Position numbers and translations under genes: made by a program. The notes under the pieces are model-generated. The model did no database searches. It worked only from the letters and a program-made list of their open reading frames with translations, and was not told where the DNA came from. DNA of 64,000 bases from Paraburkholderia acidicola (GTDB lineage: Bacteria; Pseudomonadota; Gammaproteobacteria; Burkholderiales; Burkholderiaceae). The stretch spans positions 62,001-126,000 of the forward strand of contig NZ_MTZV01000005.1 of NCBI RefSeq assembly GCF_002362315.1, read 5' to 3'. How positions within the stretch are numbered: position 1 is the first letter of the stretch; the number at the start of each line of letters is the position of its first letter. This document shows positions 9,672-16,748 of this stretch, piece after piece.

Positions 9672-11021
9672 TCAGGGATAGGCGAGCGCCTTGTTGCGCT
9701 CCGCCCGCTCGGGCCGTTCCGCTCGCTCGATCCGGTCCGGCCGCTCCGGTCGTACGTCCTGCGTGACCGGCAATACGATCCGTACCCACAGTCCGCCTTC
9801 GGGATGGTTGCCCACATCGCAGCGACCGCCGCGATCGTGCGCAAGCCGCGCGACGATCGCCAGACCCAGCCCGCAGTGACCCTCGCCGCCACGCGCTGCA
9901 TCGAGCCGCACGAACGGCTTCATCGCGGCCGCAATCCGGTCTTCGGCGATGCCCGAACCGTGATCGTGCACGCTGACGATCCAGTGACGCCCATCGCGCA
10001 AGGTCGCGATGTCGACGGGCGGCGCGCCGTGTTCGAGCGCGTTGTCGACGAGATTCGTGATCAACCTGTCGAGTGTCGTGCGCGGCAGCGTGAAGGCCGG
10101 GCCGGCCTGCAGGTCGAGCGAGAAGAGCGGTTCGTCGTCGAGCGATTCACCGGAGGAAAACTGCTCGCGCAGGAACGTATCGACTTCGACCGGCGGCCCC
10201 GCATCGGCGGCCTGGCCTGCGAACTCCAGAAACTGCTGCACGATGTTGGTCAGCGAATCGATGTCGCGGATAAAGTTCGCGCGATCGTGCTCCGACGTGA
10301 GCACGCTCGCGCGCAACTTCAGACGCGTGAGCGGCGCTTTCAGATCGTGGGCGACGCCGGCGAGCATCACCGCCTGATCGTCGTCGGCTTCATTCAGGCG
10401 CCGCATCATGCCGTTGAACGAACCGATCAGATCGACGAGTTCGCGCGGTCCCTGTTCGGTGATCGGTTCCGGGCGTGCCCCGTCGCCGAATGCGCGGGCG
10501 GCACCGGCGACGCGCGACAGCGGCCGCTGGATCTGCCACGCGGCCAACAGCGACAACATCAGCGCGGCGATCAGCATCGAGCCCGCCACCAGCAGAAAGC
10601 GCGGTGGCGGTGGAATATCGACGGGTGCGACGATCCACATCGGCTTGTCGGGAAAACGTACCCAGATGCGCGGCGGATGCGCGTCGTCAGCGACGATCTG
10701 GGTGCCGGGCGGCAGGTTATCGAGCAGATGCTGGCGCAACTGGACGAGCGGCGGCTGGATCGGTGTGCGCAGATGCACAGCGCCCGGCATGTTCCAGGTC
10801 GGCACGAGATGCACGCGCAACGCGGGCGCGAGTTCCGCGCCGCTGGACGATTCACCGTTCGCGGCATGCAGCACGAGCAGCATGCCGCGCGCAAAACCGT
10901 CGATCTCATGCCGCGGCGGTTGCCGCACGACCAGCACGAACCAGCCGGCCTGAATGGCGAACAGCACGACGGTCGACATCAGCGCCATGCGGCCAAACAG
11001 CGTATTCAACGGATTTCTCAT
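9672..11021 (-). CDS. Sensor histidine kinase, EnvZ type
   Basis: Membrane histidine kinase, 449 residues. Transmembrane helix at about residues 11-32, periplasmic domain to about 140, second helix about 141-162, HAMP domain (about 163-215), dimerisation H-box with His225 in VAHDLKAPLTRLKLR, then HATPase N-box (LITNLVDNALEHG) and G-boxes (DHGSGI, GLGLAIV). Domain layout and H-box are EnvZ/RstB-like. The final 25 residues are an arginine/glutamate-rich repeat (RPERPDRIERAERPERAER) not expected in the fold. The start codon overlaps the stop of the upstream response regulator by 4 bases, so the two form a two-component pair. Confidence 0.92.
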   Translation of the reverse strand: MRNPLNTLFGRMALMSTVVLFAIQAGWFVLVVRQPPRHEIDGFARGMLLVLHAANGESSSGAELAPALRVHLVPTWNMPGAVHLRTPIQPPLVQLRQHLLDNLPPGTQIVADDAHPPRIWVRFPDKPMWIVAPVDIPPPPRFLLVAGSMLIAALMLSLLAAWQIQRPLSRVAGAARAFGDGARPEPITEQGPRELVDLIGSFNGMMRRLNEADDDQAVMLAGVAHDLKAPLTRLKLRASVLTSEHDRANFIRDIDSLTNIVQQFLEFAGQAADAGPPVEVDTFLREQFSSGESLDDEPLFSLDLQAGPAFTLPRTTLDRLITNLVDNALEHGAPPVDIATLRDGRHWIVSVHDHGSGIAEDRIAAAMKPFVRLDAARGGEGHCGLGLAIVARLAHDRGGRCDVGNHPEGGLWVRIVLPVTQDVRPERPDRIERAERPERAERNKALAYP

Positions 11022-11803
11022 GAGCCTGCCGCTGCTTCGTTCGCGTTACGGTCGGGGTCGGCGGCGTGCGCATCGTTTTCAGCGCCGTCGAGGTCCGGGT
11101 CGGATGCATCCGGCACGAACACATAACCGCGGCTGCGTACGGTCTGCACGTAGCGCGGATTCGAAGGATCATCCTCGATCACGCGACGCAGTCGCCAGAT
11201 CGGCACATCGAGGCTGCGGTCGCGAAACGCGAGGTCGTCGCGATGGATGAGATCGTGAATCAGCGCGCGCGACAGCACCTTGTACGGATGCGTGCTGAAA
11301 ATCTTCAGGAGCGCGAACTCGCTGTCACGCAGTGTGGCGCGCGTGCCGTCGTGCAGCAGCGTGCGGGTTGCGTAGTCGAGTTCGAACGGACCGAAGCGAT
11401 AGCGCTCGCGTACTTCGGGCGCGCTCGAAGTAACGGGGCCGCGCCGCCGCAACACCGCGTGAATGCGCACGAGCAGCTCGCGCGGATCGTACGGTTTCGT
11501 GATGTAGTCGTCGGCGCCGAGCGACAGACCTGCGATGCGGTCGGCCACCGTGCCGCGCGCGGACGCGAAGATCACAGGGATGTCGTCGCCGGCCTCGCGC
11601 AACGCGGTGAGCGCGCGCAGCCCGTCGGTCTTCGGCATCATGATGTCGAGCACCACCACCGACGGCCGCTCGCGTTCGAGCCGCCGTTTCAGATGGGTGC
11701 CATCGTGCAGCACGGACACGTCGAGCCCGTTCGCCTGCAGGAACCGGCACAACAGATCGCGCACCACGGAATCGTCGTCGACGATAAGGACCTGTGGATT
11801 CAT
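11018..11803 (-). CDS. OmpR-family response regulator
   Basis: Cytoplasmic response regulator of 261 residues: receiver domain (acidic pair DDD near residue 9, phosphoacceptor Asp53 in VLDIMMP, conserved KPYD lysine) followed by an OmpR/PhoB winged helix (DVPIWRLRRVIEDDP and YVQTVRSRGYVFVPD). The C-terminus after the winged helix is acidic. It shares an ATGA overlap with the cognate kinase gene. Upstream on the same strand is a palindrome with 10-base-spaced CTTAC repeats that looks like a binding site for this family, suggesting autoregulation (inference). It is clearly paralogous to the second regulator about 2.3 kb away. Confidence 0.93.
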   Translation of the reverse strand: MNPQVLIVDDDSVVRDLLCRFLQANGLDVSVLHDGTHLKRRLERERPSVVVLDIMMPKTDGLRALTALREAGDDIPVIFASARGTVADRIAGLSLGADDYITKPYDPRELLVRIHAVLRRRGPVTSSAPEVRERYRFGPFELDYATRTLLHDGTRATLRDSEFALLKIFSTHPYKVLSRALIHDLIHRDDLAFRDRSLDVPIWRLRRVIEDDPSNPRYVQTVRSRGYVFVPDASDPDLDGAENDAHAADPDRNANEAAAGS

Positions 11804-11848
11804 CGTGAAATTTTAGACCGGTCAGCGCCCCGTGCGCGTGACAGCTTT

Positions 11849-11876
11849 CTTACGGTTACTTACATATCTATGTAAG
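11849..11876. promoter_or_regulatory. Candidate response-regulator binding site
   Basis: CTTAC occurs at 11849 and 11859, exactly 10 bases apart, the helical-turn spacing of OmpR/PhoB dimers. The second copy begins a perfect 8-base inverted repeat, CTTACATA-TC-TATGTAAG. The site lies about 45-75 bases upstream of the regulator start and in the divergent 313-base spacer before the small ORFs. No other structure was recognised in that spacer. Confidence 0.5.
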
Positions 11877-12116
11877 CGCCGTCCTGTGGGCGTTGCAGCG
11901 CGATTGTGCGGGATCGCGCGGTATCGGAACACGACTCGCGAAAGTTTTGGAGCGGCTTCGCAACGCGCAGTAAGCGCCGTGGAAAAGCGCGCGTTGCTTC
12001 GCCCATTGCGCAGGCGCTTGCAGCGCGAAGATGCATCTCACACCACCGTTGCTTGCATTCGTTCGCGATCGACGGTGCGTTGATCTGTAGATCCCCTTCA
12101 TTTTGCGAGGTTCATC

Positions 12117-12317
12117 ATGACCAGCCCCGTTAGCACGCACCGTCCGACTTTCCCGCCGCCGACTCGTGCGCCCGCAACCGGCAAAGCCGCCAGCACCGCG
12201 GCAACGCCCGCCGCCAGCAACGCGCAAGCCACGACCGAAGCCGCTGGTTCGGCTGCTGCTGCGCAGCCGTCGCTGCCGACCGGTCTGGTCGGTCGACACG
12301 TCGACACCACCGCATGA
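12117..12317 (+). CDS. Small Pro/Ala/Thr-rich hypothetical protein
   Basis: 66 residues, almost entirely Ala, Pro, Thr and Ser, with no recognisable domain or signal. Support for it being real: a GAGG ribosome site just before the ATG and a 4-base ATGA overlap with the next small lipoprotein gene, as in translationally coupled pairs. Low complexity makes the call uncertain; no function can be assigned. Confidence 0.45.
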   Translation: MTSPVSTHRPTFPPPTRAPATGKAASTAATPAASNAQATTEAAGSAAAAQPSLPTGLVGRHVDTTA

Positions 12318-12520
12318 CGACAGTGACCAAGTCGACAACCCTCCGATGTGTTGCCCGCGTGACCGCGTGGTCGGCAGTGTGCGCGGCACTGCTGCCGCTC
12401 AGCGGATGTGGCCTCGCGGCGCTGCCGTGCCGGGCCGCGTCGGCGACGCTGAAGATCATTCCCGTAGTCGGGCACGCGGCCGCTACGCCGTTCGACGCCT
12501 GCTCATCCGCCATCGACTGA
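12314..12520 (+). CDS. Small lipoprotein (DUF6726-like)
   Basis: 68 residues with an N-terminal hydrophobic signal and lipobox LSGC, so probably a membrane-anchored lipoprotein. The mature part (GLAALPCRAASATLKIIPVVGHAAATPFDAC) resembles small Burkholderiaceae lipoproteins annotated as DUF6726 (recalled, not searched). Function unknown. It overlaps the preceding small ORF and is followed 5 bases later by a secreted-protein gene, so the three probably share a transcript. Confidence 0.65.
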   Translation: MTTVTKSTTLRCVARVTAWSAVCAALLPLSGCGLAALPCRAASATLKIIPVVGHAAATPFDACSSAID

Positions 12521-12525
12521 ACGAG

Positions 12526-13221
12526 ATGAAACGAGCCTTGCTTGCGGGCGTCGCTGCACTGGCTGTGTCGACGCTATCGATTGCTGTCAATGCGCAGGGG
12601 CCGACGTTGCCACCCGGTCGCACGGGCGGCGATGCACGCTTGCGTATCGCCGCGCTGCCGTTCGCCTTTCGCGGCATTCCGCTCGGCGTCTCGCTCGATG
12701 TGCTGCGTGCGAGCCACACCGTGCGCGCAACGCCGCCCGATAGCGAACTGGTCTGCGAGACCGACGTCAGCGCGGGCGCACTCGGCATGCGTCTGAAGAG
12801 CGACGACAGCCTGGTGGTGGCGTGTCGCTGGGCGCATCGCGCGGGCAACGGCTGGCAGATGTCGCGCGCGGTGGTCGACGGTACGCCAGCGGACGAACAC
12901 GTGCTGCGTTTTGCGCGTGCCTCCTACGACGCCCCGCTGCGGCTCTTCGAGATTTCGTTTGTCGTCGACGGTGTGACTGCGGAGGATCTGCGCAGTGCGC
13001 TCGCGGTGCGTTATGGCGCACCGCGCATGCAGACCGGTAGCACGTCGTCGGGGTTACCGGGGTTGCCAGTCTATGTCTGGGAGAACGCGGTGAGTTCGAT
13101 CACGCTGTGTCTGCTGCCCGCGAGCGGCAACGGTACGTTGACCTATCTGCTGAAAGATCCCGATGCGCGCGTGAAATCAGTCGAGCGGTTATGGCAGGAC
13201 GGCTTGCCCGAAACGGGGTGA
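12526..13221 (+). CDS. Secreted hypothetical protein
   Basis: 231 residues starting MKRALLAGVAALAVSTLSIAVNAQG, a clear signal peptide with cleavage expected after VNA. The mature part includes FAFRGIPLGVSLDVLRAS and two cysteine-containing stretches (ELVCETDV, VVACRW) but no catalytic motif that I recognise. The phrase FRGIPLGVSL is reminiscent of small periplasmic proteins that describe their own C-terminal strand pairs, but this is weak. A longer upstream in-frame extension exists but it overlaps the preceding lipoprotein gene and would bury the signal peptide. Periplasmic, function unknown. Confidence 0.7.
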   Translation: MKRALLAGVAALAVSTLSIAVNAQGPTLPPGRTGGDARLRIAALPFAFRGIPLGVSLDVLRASHTVRATPPDSELVCETDVSAGALGMRLKSDDSLVVACRWAHRAGNGWQMSRAVVDGTPADEHVLRFARASYDAPLRLFEISFVVDGVTAEDLRSALAVRYGAPRMQTGSTSSGLPGLPVYVWENAVSSITLCLLPASGNGTLTYLLKDPDARVKSVERLWQDGLPETG

Positions 13222-13273
13222 CGGCGAGTTTGATGCACCCACTTTCTTTCGTCACGTCTGTCCCGGAGCAACC

Positions 13274-13942
13274 ATGATTTCCCACCGTATTCTCGTTGCG
13301 GCAGCAGCCTTGGTCAGCGTGACCGCGTGTTCGAGCGGACCGCATTCGATTGTCGACACACCGATGTATGCGCCGCTCGCCGCCGCGCCGCTCAACGTCA
13401 ATACGCAGGGTGCGATCTATCAGGCGGGCAACGCGCTGTCGCTGTACGAGACGCCGCGTGCGCAACACATCGGCGATGTGCTGACGATCCGTCTCGCCGA
13501 ATCGTATAGCGGCAACAGCAGCGCAAACGCCTCGGCGAGCCGCGCGAGCAATATCAGCGCCCAAGCCGCCGATCAATCGACGAATGCCGCAGCGAAACTC
13601 GCAAAGCTGTTCAACGTCGGCTCGGCAAGCACGACGTTCAACGGGCAGGGCAGTGTATCGGATACGTCGGGTATGTCGGGCACGCTTGCGGTGACGGTGA
13701 TCGGAACGCTGCCAACCGGCAACCTGGTGGTCTCCGGTGAAAAGATCATCGCGATGAATGGCAATCGCGACACGTTGCGTCTGTCGGGAGTGGTCAATCC
13801 GAAGGACATCGACATGGGCAACTACGTTGCATCGAGCAAGGTCGCGAATGCGCGGATCGAACAGGCGGGGGTGGGGATGCTCGCGGATTCGACGACGATG
13901 GGCTGGTTGCAGCGGCTCTTTATGAGCGTGTTGACCTTCTGA
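13274..13942 (+). CDS. FlgH-like L-ring lipoprotein, isolated copy
   Basis: 222 residues, close to the length of FlgH, the outer-membrane L-ring lipoprotein of the flagellar basal body. It has a signal peptide with lipobox (SVTAC), then GAIYQAGNALSLYETPRAQ, IGDVLTIRLAESYSGNSSAN, LPTGNLVVSGEKIIAMNGN, LSGVVNPKDI and the typical terminus MGWLQRLFMSVLTF, all in FlgH order. No other flagellar gene is nearby; FlgH is normally encoded in the flgBCDEFGHI operon. It may be a second copy or a protein repurposed for another envelope ring. The ribosome site CCCGGAG precedes the ATG. Confidence 0.85.
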   Translation: MISHRILVAAAALVSVTACSSGPHSIVDTPMYAPLAAAPLNVNTQGAIYQAGNALSLYETPRAQHIGDVLTIRLAESYSGNSSANASASRASNISAQAADQSTNAAAKLAKLFNVGSASTTFNGQGSVSDTSGMSGTLAVTVIGTLPTGNLVVSGEKIIAMNGNRDTLRLSGVVNPKDIDMGNYVASSKVANARIEQAGVGMLADSTTMGWLQRLFMSVLTF

Positions 13943-14055
13943 GTGACGGCGCGACTCGCGGTTAATCCAATCGCTAAACGCTGATCTGCGCGTAACGCAA
14001 CCGCGCGCATTCGATTCGCGCCCGGTTGCGGCTTGCCAAGTTGTGCCGTGACGAA

Positions 14056-14826
14056 TTAAGGCCGCGCGGCCTGCGCGATTTCCGCGACTTCAGGCGTATC
14101 CGTATAGCGTTCCGCGAATCCCACTTCTCCCTGCGGCACGAACACATAGCCGTGTCCCCACACCGTCTGCACATAACGCGGTTCGGACGGATCGGTTTCG
14201 ATCAGCCGGCGCAGACGCCAGATCGACACATCGAGACTGCGGTTGCGATACGCGCCGCCATGACCGTACAGCTTCTCGATGATCTGCGCGCGCGTGAGGA
14301 TCGTCATCGCGTGATTGACGAACAGCTTGAGGATCGCGAACTCACTTGAGCGCAGTGCAATGCGTTCGTCGTCGCGACGCAGTTCGCGTGCGGGGAAGTT
14401 CACTTCGAACGGACCGAAGCGGTACGGTGCTCGACTCTCCGGCGCACTCGATACCGGATTGCCGCGGCGCCTGAGCACGGTGCGGATGCGTGCGACCAGC
14501 TCGCTCGGGTCGAACGGTTTGCCGAGGTAATCGTCGGCACCGAGCTCGAGGCCGATCACGCGATCGATCACGTCGTTGCGCGCGGTCAGCAGGATCACCG
14601 GAATGTCGTCTCCGCTTGCGCGCAATGCGCGCAGTGCGCTGATGCCATCCAGCTCCGGCATCATGATGTCGAGTACGACGAGGGCAGGACGTTCGATCTG
14701 TAGCCGGCGCTGCAACGCAAGACCATCGTGCAGCACCGATACCGCATAACCGCGCGCCTGCAGATACTCGCGCGTCACATCGCGGACTACGGAATCGTCA
14801 TCGACAAGCAGGATATGTTGGCTCAT
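14056..14826 (-). CDS. OmpR-family response regulator, orphan
   Basis: 256 residues: receiver domain with phosphoacceptor Asp53 (VLDIMMPELDG), KPFD lysine motif, and an OmpR/PhoB winged helix (DVSIWRLRRLIETDP, YVQTVWGHGYVFVPQ). It is strongly similar along its length to the regulator at 11.0-11.8 kb, so the two are paralogues. No kinase gene adjoins it; it may be phosphorylated by the nearby kinase or by a distant one. The start at MSQHILLVDDD was chosen because receiver domains begin there; the longer open frame upstream lacks conserved character. Confidence 0.9.
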   Translation of the reverse strand: MSQHILLVDDDSVVRDVTREYLQARGYAVSVLHDGLALQRRLQIERPALVVLDIMMPELDGISALRALRASGDDIPVILLTARNDVIDRVIGLELGADDYLGKPFDPSELVARIRTVLRRRGNPVSSAPESRAPYRFGPFEVNFPARELRRDDERIALRSSEFAILKLFVNHAMTILTRAQIIEKLYGHGGAYRNRSLDVSIWRLRRLIETDPSEPRYVQTVWGHGYVFVPQGEVGFAERYTDTPEVAEIAQAARP

Positions 14827-14977
14827 GGAAGAAATCCTAAGTGATGAAAGGGCGTGCCGGAAGCACGCAAATCTTTCGCTTTCTTTCTTCGCGGCGTGCG
14901 GGCACATAAGAAGCGCGGCAAGCGGCGCGCATGAAGTGCGGTGCGAACAGGCGGAAAGCGCGTGATAGACGAATGTT

Positions 14978-15616
14978 TCAATCGATGCGGGCAGCCTGCA
15001 ACGCAGGCGCATTCTGGGCGCGCCGGTCGACGACCATGCGGCCCACCAGGCCGCCGAGCTTCGTCGATGCGCTCGAAAAGCGGTCGGTGGCGAGGCCGCG
15101 GGTCTCGTAACGCGCGGTCACAACAACGCGGCCGCGCTGCAAAAGTGTCAGATCGATTGTCGACAGATACGGTGTCGATTCATCGCTGAACGCGCGGCGG
15201 CCGTAGTCGATGGCTGCGCTGTAGACGAGCCGCGCTTCACAACCTGGTGGCGCGGTGCCGGGGCCGTAGAGATCCGATTGCACGCCGCGTTGGGTCAATA
15301 CCGTTTGCAGCGCGGGGACGAAATCGCCGGTCGTGACGTTCTGGTTCAGTTCGATGCAGATGTGGTTGACGTCGATTGGCGCACCGTTGACGAAGCTCGG
15401 CGACGAGTAGTGCGTTGCGGCGGCGAAGCCGGCCTGGATGACGGAGCCGGTGGCATCGACGGCCGAGATCAAGGTCCATGCGCAGCCGTGCAACGTGAGG
15501 GTTGCGGTAGCGAGTGCGGCGGCCGCTGTGAGGCGTGCGGTGTTTCGGCGGCGGCGCGTGTTCGGTAGAGGGTGTGCGGTTGCGCGACGGTGCAACGTGA
15601 TCGAGGCGGTGCGCAT
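14978..15616 (-). CDS. Lipoprotein of unknown function (Sbal_3080-like)
   Basis: 212 residues. After a long arginine-rich N-region (about 34 residues, HPLPNTRRRRNTARL) comes a hydrophobic stretch and a lipobox (LTLHGC), indicating lipidation. The mature part contains NHICIELNQNVTTGDF and a segment ESTPYLSTIDLTLLQRGRVVVTARYE, a layout resembling small lipoproteins of the Sbal_3080 family (recalled only). It lies upstream of the orphan regulator on the same strand with a 151-base gap. The actual start could be slightly downstream. Function unknown. Confidence 0.6.
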   Translation of the reverse strand: MRTASITLHRRATAHPLPNTRRRRNTARLTAAAALATATLTLHGCAWTLISAVDATGSVIQAGFAAATHYSSPSFVNGAPIDVNHICIELNQNVTTGDFVPALQTVLTQRGVQSDLYGPGTAPPGCEARLVYSAAIDYGRRAFSDESTPYLSTIDLTLLQRGRVVVTARYETRGLATDRFSSASTKLGGLVGRMVVDRRAQNAPALQAARID

Positions 15617-15944
15617 GGATCAGCCGGCGACGCGAAGATGCGCACGGTTACTGTCACTGTCGTTGCCGCCGCACGTCGTCGCTCCGGCGCAGCGGCGGCA
15701 TGCCGATACGCGTTCTGCGGAATAGACGATGGCGGCCGCGAAGGACCGATGCGTAAAACGATCGTGGGGCATGAGCGACATCCGGTAACGGTGAAGATCG
15801 TCGCGGACCGCTATCGACTACACGGCTCGCACCGCTATCGTCGCTGCTCGATGGGAATTCAAAACGGTGAACACGCTGCGCGTGGGCAAAGTGCTTTCTA
15901 GTTATTGCCGCGTGTTTCTCTCTGTTTCCGTCTATTTCCGCTGA
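15617..15944. other. Intergenic, no gene seen
   Basis: About 330 bases between the lipoprotein gene and the dehydrogenase gene. Open frames here are short and lack ribosome sites. The last 50 bases are pyrimidine-rich with TTTCCG repeats; no terminator hairpin found. Confidence 0.5.
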
Positions 15945-16748
15945 TCAACCGAGCGTAAGCCCACCGTCGATATGAATCACCTGTCCCGTGATATGGCGCG
16001 CTTCATCGGACAGCAGGAAGGCGATCAGCGCGGCGACATCGTCCGGGTCGGCGATGCGGCCGAGCGGTGTCGATTGCGCGGCGTGTGCCCACGCGGGCGC
16101 GTTGTCCGCGCTTGGGCCGCGATCTTTGCGCGTGTAGCCCGGCGCCACACAATTGACCGTTACGCCGTGCGGCGCGAGTTCGGCCGCAGCGGTTTTCGCC
16201 AGCGATTCGAGTGCGGCTTTCGCCGCCGCAGTCGCTGCGAACGGCGCGTCGTGACGGTAGCGGTGCGCGACGAACGAACTGAGCGCGACCACGCGGCCGC
16301 GCTCCGATGTTTTCAGCGCAGGCGTCGCGCGTCTGACGAGCGCAGCGAATGCCGAGGGCATGGCCGCGAACGATTCGGTAAGCGTGTGTGCATCGAGTGC
16401 CGCGAGTGTCTGACGCTGAGCGTGACCGGCGTTCGCGACCAGATGATCGAGCGCGCCGAATGCGGCGAGCGTTTGATGCACGATGTGGTCGGCGGCACCG
16501 GGTTCGGCGAGATCGCCGAATACCGTTGTGCAGGTCGCGCCGTGCGCGGTGCAGCTGGTGGCGACGGCTTCGAGCCGGTCGCGTGCTTCGGAATCCGCGC
16601 CGCGTGCGTGCAGCATCAAGGCGAGTTGCGTGGCGGTGTCAGATGTTGCATCGAGCGTCGCATGGCGTGTGGCTAGCCTACGCGCAAGCGCGGCACCGAT
16701 GCCCGATCCGGCACCGGTGATCAACACGACGCGGCGCGTCGTGCTCAT
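15945..16748 (-). CDS. Short-chain dehydrogenase/reductase family protein, catalytic Tyr absent
   Basis: 267 residues, SDR Rossmann fold. The cofactor motif is LITGAGSGIGAALARRLA, the structural NAG motif is LVANAGHAQRQ, the catalytic-serine strand is VVALSSFVAHRY and the C-terminus is the usual TGQVIHIDGG. In classical SDRs the active site is YxxxK. Here the Lys is Lys177, but the residue four before it is Thr173 (PFAATAAAKAALES); the nearest aromatic is Phe170. The enzyme is thus either non-catalytic or uses a different acid. The N-terminal third also carries an insert after the first helix. It overlaps the upstream ABC transporter gene by 4 bases (ATGA). Confidence 0.82.
   Translation of the reverse strand: MSTTRRVVLITGAGSGIGAALARRLATRHATLDATSDTATQLALMLHARGADSEARDRLEAVATSCTAHGATCTTVFGDLAEPGAADHIVHQTLAAFGALDHLVANAGHAQRQTLAALDAHTLTESFAAMPSAFAALVRRATPALKTSERGRVVALSSFVAHRYRHDAPFAATAAAKAALESLAKTAAAELAPHGVTVNCVAPGYTRKDRGPSADNAPAWAHAAQSTPLGRIADPDDVAALIAFLLSDEARHITGQVIHIDGGLTLG

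Noticed and set aside
9534..11126. 530-codon frame antisense to the kinase gene
   Set aside because: The opposite strand has all histidine-kinase motifs; this frame is low complexity and has no domain.
12166..12525. Upstream extension of the secreted protein gene
   Set aside because: Would overlap two other genes and bury a clear signal peptide at residue 1 of the shorter form.
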